Positions 6,545-13,861 of a stretch of 64,000 nucleotides of DNA are shown here, piece by piece. The stretch is taken from NCBI RefSeq assembly GCF_000472865.1, contig NZ_AXAP01000001.1, positions 305,461 through 369,460 on the forward strand, in the 5' to 3' direction. The translations under genes and the position numbers were made by a program. Position 1 is the first letter of the stretch. Each line of letters starts with the position of its first letter. This DNA comes from Bradyrhizobium elkanii WSM2783 (GTDB lineage Bacteria > Pseudomonadota > Alphaproteobacteria > Rhizobiales > Xanthobacteraceae). Under the pieces are notes generated by a model. The model saw only the letters and a list, made by a program, of their open reading frames with translations, did not search any database and had not been told where the DNA came from.

Positions 6545-8218
6545 CTATCCGCCGAATTTCCGACGCTGCGAAGCTGCCCACTCGGCCCCGAGCTTCGCGA
6601 ACAGTGGTCCGGGATGGCTAATCCGGCGACCGGCCGGAATTCGGGTCAGGTGATCCGTCGAGGGGAACGCTGGCACCGCTTCCAAGTCGCCGATCGCTTC
6701 GAGCGCCTTTTCCGCAGCATCCGGAACGATCGGCCAGGCGGCGCGCGCGCAAATGCCGATGAGATTCACGGCGGTTCTAATCACCGAAGCGGCCTCGTCC
6801 GGATCTGAAGCGATAAGCGACCAGGGTGCTTTTGCGACGAGGTAGGCGTTCGCCGTCTTCCATATCGTGCGTACGGCATCCGCGGTGCCCCGCAGGGCCA
6901 GAGCTTCCTGGCGCTCGCGCAACTGACCGACCAAGGCCTCGATCCGGGCGGCGAGTTCGCCATCGACCGGATCGGAAACGCCGCCTGGGACCACGCCGTC
7001 GTATCGCGAGACCACGAAGCTCAAGACGCGCTGCACGAAGTTGCCGAACGTGTCGGCAAGATCGTGATCGACGTCAGTCGCGAACCGGGAGAATGAAAAA
7101 TCGACGTCGGATGTTTCCGGCGCGTTGGCCGTCAGCCACCATCGCCATCGGTCCGCCGGCAGCAATTCAAGTGCCTGATCGAGAAAGATGCCGCGACCCG
7201 AACTGGTCGAGAACTTGCCGCCCTCATAGTTCAGCCAGTTCACGCCCTTGATAACGTCGACGGTGGTCCAGGGCTCGCGGGACCCCAGCAGGGTGCAAGG
7301 GAAGCTGACGGCATGAAACGGTATGTTGTCCTTTCCCAGGAATTGCACATATCGAACGTCCGACGCGTCCAGCCACCACGATCTCCAATCCCTCCGCTCG
7401 GGGTCGGCATCCGACCACTCCTGAGTCGCTGCGATGTACGCGATCGGTGCATCGAACCAAACGTAGAAGACCTTCCCGTCGTAGCCCGGTTTCGGGACCG
7501 GTATTCCCCATGAAAGATCCCGGGTGATGCAGCGATCGCGGATGCCTTCGTCCAACCACTTGTTGGCGATCGAAGTCACCAACGGCGGCCAGCCCGAGCG
7601 CGAGGATAGCCATTCGCGTAGATCGGCTTCAATGGTGGTTTGTCGGAGAAAAAGATGGCGTGTCTGGCGCACCTCCAGATCGGTGGCGCCGGATATCGCC
7701 GAGCGCGGCGCGATCAGATCCGTCGGATCGAGCTGTCGCGCGCAGACTTCGCATTGATCGCCGCGAGCGCGGCTCGATCCGCAATGCGGGCAGGTGCCGA
7801 CGACGTAACGATCGGGCAGGAAGCGATCGTCCGTCGCGCTGAACAGCTGATTGAGCGTGCGCTCCTCGATGAAGCCGTTCCTATCGAGTTGCGAGAAAAA
7901 GTGCTGCGTCAAGGAATGATTGCGGCGCGACGACGACCTTCCGAAGTGGTCGAAGGACAGATGAAGTCGACGATAGAGGTCGCGCTGAACGAAATGCTGA
8001 CGCTCGCAGTAGGAGGCGACATCGCAGCGTGCTTCCGCCGCGGCGAGTTCCGCCGGCGTGCCGTGTTCGTCGGTGCCGCAGATGAAGAGAACATCCGCGC
8101 CGGTCTGTCGTCTGAATCTGGCGTGGACGTCCGCGGGGAGCAGCGAACCCGCGAGATTCCCGAGATGCTTGACGCCGTTTATGTAGGGTAACGCGCTTGT
8201 TATCAGATACTTCGTCAT
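6545..8218 (-). CDS. metG: Methionyl-tRNA synthetase, zinc-binding type
   Basis: A 557-residue cytoplasmic enzyme that charges tRNA-Met with methionine using ATP. The class I signature HLGN is at 18-21 (after SALPYING), GTDEHGTP at 48-55, and the connective-peptide zinc knuckle C143-x2-C146-x9-C156-x2-C159. The KMSKS loop appears as KFSTS (335-339), followed by the anticodon-binding helical domain. No C-terminal tRNA-binding (EMAP-like) domain is present. Rhizobial housekeeping MetRS are usually of the zinc-free kind, so this may be a second, divergent synthetase; the rest of the genome is needed to tell. A GGAGTG site precedes the ATG. The upstream leader ORF and terminator (8254-8385) suggest attenuation control. 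Confidence 0.88.
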   Translation of the reverse strand: MTKYLITSALPYINGVKHLGNLAGSLLPADVHARFRRQTGADVLFICGTDEHGTPAELAAAEARCDVASYCERQHFVQRDLYRRLHLSFDHFGRSSSRRNHSLTQHFFSQLDRNGFIEERTLNQLFSATDDRFLPDRYVVGTCPHCGSSRARGDQCEVCARQLDPTDLIAPRSAISGATDLEVRQTRHLFLRQTTIEADLREWLSSRSGWPPLVTSIANKWLDEGIRDRCITRDLSWGIPVPKPGYDGKVFYVWFDAPIAYIAATQEWSDADPERRDWRSWWLDASDVRYVQFLGKDNIPFHAVSFPCTLLGSREPWTTVDVIKGVNWLNYEGGKFSTSSGRGIFLDQALELLPADRWRWWLTANAPETSDVDFSFSRFATDVDHDLADTFGNFVQRVLSFVVSRYDGVVPGGVSDPVDGELAARIEALVGQLRERQEALALRGTADAVRTIWKTANAYLVAKAPWSLIASDPDEAASVIRTAVNLIGICARAAWPIVPDAAEKALEAIGDLEAVPAFPSTDHLTRIPAGRRISHPGPLFAKLGAEWAASQRRKFGG

Positions 8219-8253
8219 GACGCACTCCGTGTGGCCGAGAGGACGCGGATACT

Positions 8254-8280
8254 AAAAAGCCCTCCGCAGGATGGGAGGGC
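8254..8280 (-). terminator. Intrinsic terminator in the metG leader (probable attenuator)
   Basis: On the minus strand a 7-bp GC stem (GCCCTCC / GGAGGGC) with an eight-base loop is followed directly by five Ts (8258-8254) and lies 36 bases before metG. No gene ends just upstream other than the 22-codon leader ORF at 8317-8385. The 5' arm (CCCTCC) can alternatively pair with GGAGGG at 8327-8322, which overlaps the end of that leader ORF. Confidence 0.72.
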
Positions 8281-8316
8281 TCGGGTCCGCTTCGTCCGAA
8301 CGGCGCGTGTGCGCGC

Positions 8317-8385
8317 TTAATCCCTCCAGCAAATCTCCTGCGGGACGGGCATTCGCATCTCGAATTTCGCGAAGAGGAAGGTCAT
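8317..8385 (-). CDS. Leader peptide ORF upstream of metG (22 aa)
   Basis: ATG at 8385 is preceded by AAGGT (spacing about 6) and runs 22 codons to a TAA at 8319-8317. Codons 10 and 12 are AUG (Met-Arg-Met), and the last codons before the stop contain UGG-AGG-GAU. The GGAGGG in them is complementary to the 5' arm of the terminator at 8254-8280. A ribosome stalled at the Met codons would leave GGAGGG free to pair and block the terminator; one reaching the stop would cover it. This fits a methionyl-tRNA-sensing attenuator. It is inferred from layout only. The peptide itself is probably not functional. Confidence 0.5.
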   Translation of the reverse strand: MTFLFAKFEMRMPVPQEICWRD

Positions 8386-8408
8386 GTGCTACCTTGTATC
8401 TTAGCGAC

Positions 8409-8437
8409 CATATAATTTCGAATCTTTTCCTGCGCAA
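8409..8437 (-). promoter_or_regulatory. Predicted sigma-70-like promoter of the metG leader
   Basis: On the minus strand TTGCGC (8437-8432) and TATATG (8414-8409) are separated by 17 bases. Transcription would begin near 8402, about 17 bases before the leader ATG at 8385. Confidence 0.45.
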
Positions 8438-8687
8438 GCGGCGACGCTTGACCGATCGGCCCGGCATGCCTGCACTGCGTTGGCCTCGATGATCTCGAGT
8501 TTCTGCCGGCGGGCGATGCCCTGCTCACGCGAACAGTGCCCGATATGCCGTCGTCGTGCGCTTCAGCAGGACGCCCTGCCGCTCGAACGACAGGGCCTGC
8601 TGGTCGAGCCTCAGGCCTTAAGCGCTTTTCCACGTCCTAAGAACTGCTAGCGGCGAGCCGATTGAACCGGTTCACTCCCGCGTTGTC

Positions 8688-9908
8688 TCAAAGCTTCAGG
8701 GCTCCGGCGCCCGGTTGGGAGATCTGCATGTCGGCGAAGCGGCACGAGCCGCTGCGGCGCTGGAAGAGAGAGACGCCCAGCAGCCAGATGTTGACGACGG
8801 TTCTGGCAGGGCCGCCGATGTGCTCCTTGTAGTCCGCGTAGATGTCGCGCTCGTCGCTGACCCACTTGCCGAGATCGGCGAAACCGCTGCGGACCGCCAT
8901 GTGCGACTCGAGCGGCGTCCAGCGCGGAATCGGGCAGCGGAACGCGGTGCCGATCGGCAGGCTCGAACTCCAGAAGTAGGTGAGGTCCTGGCCGTCGTCG
9001 AACTCCGCGGCGATGGACAGGTAGTCGTGCGAGGTGAGCTGGTTTTCCGGCAGCCGCGACGGCAGCTCCTCAACGATCCAGCGCCAGCTCAGTTTGGTCT
9101 GCGGCTTCAGTTCGATGCCGACGGGGCGCTGCAGAATGCCGGCGTTCTTCAGCGGCTCGACGGCAATCGCGCCATTGCCGATATCATTGAAGATGATCGG
9201 GCCGCCGCCCAGCATGAAGAAGTTGTGCCAGCCCGCGGGCAGCTTGCGGGGCGACTGGAGCCGCGCCAGTTCCGCGGCAACGATGCCGTCGACGTCGCCG
9301 TGGCTGAGCAGGCTCGTCAGGCCGGCGAGCGCGTTGCCGCGCCAGACCAGCGCCACGCCGTAGATGTGCGCGTCCGCCTTGGCGTACTCGTCCTTCGGCA
9401 CCGCCAATTCGCCATCCGCATCCTTGAACTCGACGAGCGATCGCGCCATTTCGAGGGGGCCGTCGGCGGCGGCCGTCATCGTCCCGGTGTTGCTCATCGG
9501 ATTGAACATGAGGCGGGCGCCCCGGGTGCGTACGTGAAACGCAACGCCAGGCTCGACCCACAGATCCTGTTCGCGGGCGAGCCACACGCGGCCGCCGAGC
9601 AGGAACGTCACTTGCTGCCCCTTGGCGAGGGCGATCCCGAGGTCCTTCCACGGTAACTCGCTGCCGGAGAGATCGAAGACGCGGGCCTCGCGGAGCTCGG
9701 GGGATTTGGCCCTGGCGATGAGCGCCGTCATGCCGTCGATGAGCTCCGCGCGGTCGAGAAAGCTAGTGGCCCCCATGGCCCTGCGATCGAGGACGAGCGT
9801 CGCGAGCGGAGCCGTCAGGCCTAGGGCCATGAGCCTTTTCAGCATGTAACGCCGATTGAGTCCGCCTGCACCGTGAGAGCAGCCGGCATGGTGAGGCAAT
9901 GTGCACAT
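8688..9908 (-). CDS. Exported DUF3047-like protein
   Basis: A 406-residue protein whose ATG (9908) follows a strong GGGAGGAAC site. The N-terminus has a long n-region with twin arginines (NRRYMLKRLMALG) and a hydrophobic stretch to MGA, fitting a Tat or Sec signal. The C-terminal 150 residues (LSWRWIVEELP, ...IAAEFDDGQDLTYFWSSSLP, ...VNIWLLGVSLFQR) resemble DUF3047, a periplasmic family of unknown function. The N-terminal half is a beta-rich domain (FDLSGSELPWKDLGIALAKG, VWLAREQDLWVEPGVAFHVR), perhaps a carbohydrate-binding-like fold. It appears transcribed alone. No catalytic residues can be named. An outer-envelope or periplasmic role is inferred. Confidence 0.6.
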   Translation of the reverse strand: MCTLPHHAGCSHGAGGLNRRYMLKRLMALGLTAPLATLVLDRRAMGATSFLDRAELIDGMTALIARAKSPELREARVFDLSGSELPWKDLGIALAKGQQVTFLLGGRVWLAREQDLWVEPGVAFHVRTRGARLMFNPMSNTGTMTAAADGPLEMARSLVEFKDADGELAVPKDEYAKADAHIYGVALVWRGNALAGLTSLLSHGDVDGIVAAELARLQSPRKLPAGWHNFFMLGGGPIIFNDIGNGAIAVEPLKNAGILQRPVGIELKPQTKLSWRWIVEELPSRLPENQLTSHDYLSIAAEFDDGQDLTYFWSSSLPIGTAFRCPIPRWTPLESHMAVRSGFADLGKWVSDERDIYADYKEHIGGPARTVVNIWLLGVSLFQRRSGSCRFADMQISQPGAGALKL

Positions 9909-10167
9909 ATGTTCCTCCCTGGCTATTCTTTCGCGTGGTTGTGGCGCGGAGATCCTGCACGCGCGGCAATAGCTCAGAGGGGGAAGGGTGGGCTCGGGAT
10001 GGTTGCCCGACGATCGCCGGGAATATTACCCGAGGTGACGGAGCGGGTCGGCGTGGACGGACTGACAAAGTTTCGTCTCTTGTCTCCGCAACGCAGTGAA
10101 CGTGGTCATTGCCCAGCCGTGCTATTTGCGGATAGGGCATTGTGTTCTGGAGATGTAGGAGGCGGAT

Positions 10168-11001
10168 GTGTCGCGTGACAAGAAGGCCCTTCAAATACTT
10201 CTTGACACCTATTGGTCGCCAAAGGGTTGGAAGCGAGACAGATCGATCGACTCCGCGGATTTCGAATACGCTCGGCAAGCCGGTTACATGTTCGATCCCG
10301 TCACGGTGACCCATGACGACATCATCGCAGGGCTGCTCACTGTTCGTAACCGCGTGAGTATAGAACAGGTAACAGACGCCTTTCTGGCAAGCCTCAGCAC
10401 ACGTCGGCTTGAGTTGCGCTCAGCGCTGGGCAGCTTCTCCTTCGCCGCACACTTCCCAGCTCATCAACTCGTCGAACAGGCTCGTGGCCAAGTGCCGAGC
10501 GGCCGGCTGTATTGTCGTCTCTGTGGCCTTTACGGCCATTCCGTCGAAGACCTCAACGTCCTGAGTTTCGAGAGATGGAAGTGGGGCGGCGTTCGTCATG
10601 TCCATCCACTGTATTGCTGGTTCGACCTAACGCAATTCGAAAAAGCCAGTTTGGCCGCGCCGACACAGGAGGACTATTCGATCCTCGCCCGAATCGTCGA
10701 AATAGCGTCTGGCTTGACACCGAAAGCGAAGCCGAATGAGCTGGAGAAGCGCATCAGCAAGGTGATCAAGTCGAACGGCTCGGAGCGGCGCGTGCTCATC
10801 CAAATTCTCGGGTATTGCGGCGTCCTCAAACCGGCTGGCCGGTGCGGTTTTTTGCAGGCATTTACGCCAGGTGAGCTTAGAGACCGGCCTCCCGGTCACA
10901 AGAATGACTGGAGCTATCCAGTCATCTGGTGGCAAGGCGCAGATGGCGTTGACAGAGATGCGCTCAATCGCCTTTTCCCGAAAATTGCAGCCGTAGTCTA
11001 A
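10168..11001 (+). CDS. Hypothetical protein with CxxC motif, 277 aa
   Basis: The 277-residue cytoplasmic protein starts with GTG at 10168, five bases after a perfect AGGAGG. The centre carries LYCRLCGLYGHSVEDLN, then HVHPLYCW, giving Cys-x2-Cys...His/Cys that could bind zinc. N-terminal helices (LLDTYWSPKGWKR, DIIAGLLTVRNRVS) and a C-terminal WSYPVIWWQGADGVDRDALN stretch are conspicuous. No known family or catalytic motif is recognised. It is divergent from the DUF3047-like gene, with about 260 bases between. The next frame downstream is a regulator remnant (11067-11294), so the neighbourhood gives no functional clue. Confidence 0.65.
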   Translation: MSRDKKALQILLDTYWSPKGWKRDRSIDSADFEYARQAGYMFDPVTVTHDDIIAGLLTVRNRVSIEQVTDAFLASLSTRRLELRSALGSFSFAAHFPAHQLVEQARGQVPSGRLYCRLCGLYGHSVEDLNVLSFERWKWGGVRHVHPLYCWFDLTQFEKASLAAPTQEDYSILARIVEIASGLTPKAKPNELEKRISKVIKSNGSERRVLIQILGYCGVLKPAGRCGFLQAFTPGELRDRPPGHKNDWSYPVIWWQGADGVDRDALNRLFPKIAAVV

Positions 11002-11066
11002 AAACCTCCTGCCACAAACTTCATGTGCTCGAGTTGAAAGCGCGTCTTGCCGATGATGGGGTTGAA

Positions 11067-11294
11067 ATGAACGATTCGGGACGGCTTGCGCCGCTCACTG
11101 TGTCGACTGATGAGTTTCCGGAAACCAAGCGCCTTGCGCTGTGGCGCGCGGTCTATGGCCGCAACATTGCGAATGTCGATATCGAACCAATCGACGACGC
11201 TCCGTTCCAGGCGAGCGTGACGTTTCAGGCCTTGCCTGGGGTCGGGATCGTTTCCGGATACCGCTCCGCAGCCGATGCGCGCCCTGACCGCTAG
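11067..11294 (+). pseudogene. Truncated AraC-family regulator (N-terminal remnant)
   Basis: A 75-residue frame whose middle (STDEFPETKRLALWRAVYG, NVDIEPIDDAPFQASVTF, ALPGVGIVSGYRS) matches the start of AraC-type regulators with the 'AraC_binding_2' sensor domain. These are normally about 320 residues long and end in two helix-turn-helix motifs. It stops at a TAG after ARPDR, and the following 100 bases show no continuation in any frame. The effector and DNA-binding parts are lost, so it is probably a decayed gene. Start is uncertain (ATG 11067, or the upstream in-frame 11025). Confidence 0.55.
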
Positions 11295-11404
11295 CGACTT
11301 ATTAATCTCCCGTTGCTTAGGTCCAGACCTTCGCATGTCGAATCCGCAGTTACGAGTGATGCGGTCCCCCAAGCCGCCTGCCAGCCTGCGACTTGGAGAG
11401 CTTG

Positions 11405-12007
11405 ATGTTAAATACCGCCGCGTTTTCCCTGGTCCTCTTCAGCTGGGTGAAGGAGATCGGGGAGATCCTGCTTCTGATAGGGTTGAGCGGTGAGGTTGCT
11501 CTTCTGGTTCTCGGGATTTCGAAAGGCGCCTGGGAGCGAGGACTGGCGATCACATTTGCCGCTCTCGTCCTGGTCGGCGTCGCTCTGGCATATTGGGCCG
11601 ACAGCCCGCGGACGTTCGGCCCCGCATCCCAACAGCGGATTGCCAATGCCCTCAAGGAATTTCGTGGCACTCCGTTCGATTTCTCGGTCGAGCTTGACCC
11701 CGAAGCTGTTGCCTTGATGGAAGATGTCGGAAAGGCGCTTGATGCCGCCGGCTGGAAGAGACAGGCGGTTGCACAAGGCTCTGGATATATCCCGCCGGGA
11801 AAGCCGGCGGCCGGGATCGTCGTGTTCAAAGGCGTCGAAGTGCAGATCGCCGAATCGCGACACTCGGATTGGGGAGCGGCTGGCAAGCCAGCCGCTGTCC
11901 TTCTGCACGCCATGCGCAACGAGGGATTGACCGCAATCGCGAAACAGGTCCCGGATCATCAGGAAAGCGCCGACGCGATCCATATCAAGATCGGCGCCAA
12001 GCCATAA
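11405..12007 (+). CDS. Membrane-anchored hypothetical protein, 200 aa
   Basis: The 200-residue protein has two N-terminal membrane helices (about 5-40, VKEIGEILLLIGLSGEVALLVLG region; and 49-65, LAITFAALVLVGVALAYWA). A soluble alpha/beta domain follows, with DPEAVALMEDVGKALDAAGW and an effector-like VFKGVEVQIAESRHSDWG stretch. The domain recalls the YbbR/OmpA-like short 'DUF' sensors without matching one I can name. ATG 11405 was chosen over an upstream TTG because GGAGAG lies 5 bases before it. It is likely monocistronic, with 200 bases before the antiporter gene. Function is unknown. Confidence 0.6.
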   Translation: MLNTAAFSLVLFSWVKEIGEILLLIGLSGEVALLVLGISKGAWERGLAITFAALVLVGVALAYWADSPRTFGPASQQRIANALKEFRGTPFDFSVELDPEAVALMEDVGKALDAAGWKRQAVAQGSGYIPPGKPAAGIVVFKGVEVQIAESRHSDWGAAGKPAAVLLHAMRNEGLTAIAKQVPDHQESADAIHIKIGAKP

Positions 12008-12214
12008 TAAACACCGGCGGTGGTCGGCCCGCCGACCGTTCATCAGGAAGTTCATCCAGAACCCGAGGACCGAGATAGTAAATTGCCATACCTGTAATTG
12101 GAACGCGAGGACAGACCCGGGTGGAGGTGGGGCGCGGGATGGATGGTGGAATGATTCGGGTGGCGTCGCTATGATGCCCGGTAAATCCCGGACATTACGC
12201 ATGCGAGAGAGAGC

Positions 12215-13855
12215 GTGGAGACCGTTACCGTTGCTTTGATTCTGCTGCTGGCGGTGGTCGTCAGCGGCGGAGTTGCCCGCATGTTGCCGATATCGCTTCC
12301 CCTGCCGCTCGTTCAGATCGTCATCGGCGTGCTGATTGCTGCCGTGGCCGACCTCGGCGTCCAATTGAAACCGGACATTTTCTTCCTGCTGTTCCTGCCT
12401 CCACTGCTGTTTCTGGACGGCTGGCGCATCCCCAAGGAAGGACTATTTCGCGACAAGGGGACGATCCTGGAGTTGGCGTTCGGCCTCGTCGTATTCACGG
12501 TCGTCGGTGTCGGATATTTCATCAATTGGATCATTCCGGCGATGCCTCTCGCCGTCGCTTTCGCGCTCGCCGCAGTCATCTCCCCCACCGATCCGATTGC
12601 CGTTTCCGCGATCGCCGCGCGCATACCAATTCCCCGCCGGCTTATGCACATCCTCGAGGGAGAATCGTTGCTCAACGACGCATCGGGCCTGGTCTGTATG
12701 CGGTTTGCCGTTGCTGCAGCTCTGACCGGTTCGTTTTCGGCTTTCGCCGCGTTCGGAACGTTCCTTTGGCTTGCGACCGGTGGCATCGCCATCGGCGTCG
12801 TTGTGACATGGGCGGTGACCGTCGCGAAGAATTGGGTCTCGCGCCATTTTGGCGAAGAGACGGGCTCGCAGATCCTGATCAGTTTACTGATTCCGTTCGG
12901 CGCCTATCTCCTGGCCGAATACGTGCATTGTTCGGGCATTCTTGCAGCCGTCGCCGCCGGGATCACCATGAGCTACGTCGAGCAGAGCGGGCAGGCATTA
13001 CCTGCGACCCGCATTCGCCGCAGTGCCGTCTGGGACCTGGTGCAATTCACCGCGAACGGCGTGATCTTCGTCCTGCTTGGCGAACAGCTCCCGCAGCTCT
13101 TCGATGGCGCGGCGAGAGTGGTCCAGGAGACCGGGCATCATGCGCCGCTCTGGCTCCTCGTCTACGTGGTCGCGATCAATCTCGCTCTGGCTGCATTGCG
13201 GTTCGTCTGGGTCTGGACGTCCCTACGATTTACGTTGTTTCGCGCGCATCTGAAGGGCGAGAAGCCCTATATTCCGAGCTGGCGCCTGATCGCGGCGACC
13301 TCGATTGCCGGGGTGCGCGGCGCCATTACTCTTGCAGGCGTGCTGACACTGCCGTTGACGATGAACGATGGTTCGCCGTTTCCGGCACGCGATCTCGCGA
13401 TCTTTCTCGCCGCAGGCGTCATCATCGTATCTTTGGTCGCTGCCAGCATGACGCTGCCGTTCTTGCTGAGGGATCTGGAGCTTCCACCCGAGCCATCGCA
13501 TCAGGCCGAAGAAGATCGCGCGCGCATCGCTGCGGCGGAAGCCGCGATCCGGGCGATCGAGCAGGCCCAGCACGACATGGGTGAAGGGCAAATCGACGCC
13601 GATCTCTATACCGATGCCGGCGTTCGCATCATGGCGCTATATCGCCAGCGTATCGACGGGCGTTCCAAGGTCGGGCAGGAAGCCGAACTAGCGCAGAAAA
13701 TCGACGACGTCGAACGCCGCCTCCGTCTTATCGGACTCCGCGCCGAACGGGCCGAACTGTATCGCATCGCGCGTAGCCGGCAGCTCTCGGACGAGATTGC
13801 CCGCAAGCTGGTCAGGGAAGTCGATCTCCTGGAATCCCGCTTCCCGACAGCTTGA
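12215..13855 (+). CDS. Na+/H+ antiporter, CPA1/NhaP family
   Basis: A 546-residue inner-membrane cation/proton exchanger with about twelve hydrophobic segments over residues 1-410, then a charged cytoplasmic tail with a coiled-coil-like helix (about 425-546, EEDRARIAAAEAAIRAIEQ). Diagnostic motifs are FLLFLPPLLFLDGW, AAVISPTDPIAVSAI (ion-binding region with the conserved Asp) and EGESLLNDASGLV, as in NhaP/YjcE-type CPA1 exchangers. The GVRGAITLAG helix late in the membrane domain also fits. It would exchange Na+ or K+ for H+ in pH and salt homeostasis. The start is GTG 12215 after GAGAGAG. It ends 6 bases from the convergent glutamate dehydrogenase gene with no terminator visible between them. 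Confidence 0.92.
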   Translation: METVTVALILLLAVVVSGGVARMLPISLPLPLVQIVIGVLIAAVADLGVQLKPDIFFLLFLPPLLFLDGWRIPKEGLFRDKGTILELAFGLVVFTVVGVGYFINWIIPAMPLAVAFALAAVISPTDPIAVSAIAARIPIPRRLMHILEGESLLNDASGLVCMRFAVAAALTGSFSAFAAFGTFLWLATGGIAIGVVVTWAVTVAKNWVSRHFGEETGSQILISLLIPFGAYLLAEYVHCSGILAAVAAGITMSYVEQSGQALPATRIRRSAVWDLVQFTANGVIFVLLGEQLPQLFDGAARVVQETGHHAPLWLLVYVVAINLALAALRFVWVWTSLRFTLFRAHLKGEKPYIPSWRLIAATSIAGVRGAITLAGVLTLPLTMNDGSPFPARDLAIFLAAGVIIVSLVAASMTLPFLLRDLELPPEPSHQAEEDRARIAAAEAAIRAIEQAQHDMGEGQIDADLYTDAGVRIMALYRQRIDGRSKVGQEAELAQKIDDVERRLRLIGLRAERAELYRIARSRQLSDEIARKLVREVDLLESRFPTA

Positions 13856-13861
13856 GCCCGC

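Noticed and set aside
8715..9656. 313-codon plus-strand frame
   Set aside because: Antisense to the DUF3047-like gene, which has a signal peptide and strong ribosome site; the shadow has none.
12526..13584. 352-codon frame inside the antiporter gene
   Set aside because: Same-strand shadow of the antiporter with Arg-rich composition and no motifs.
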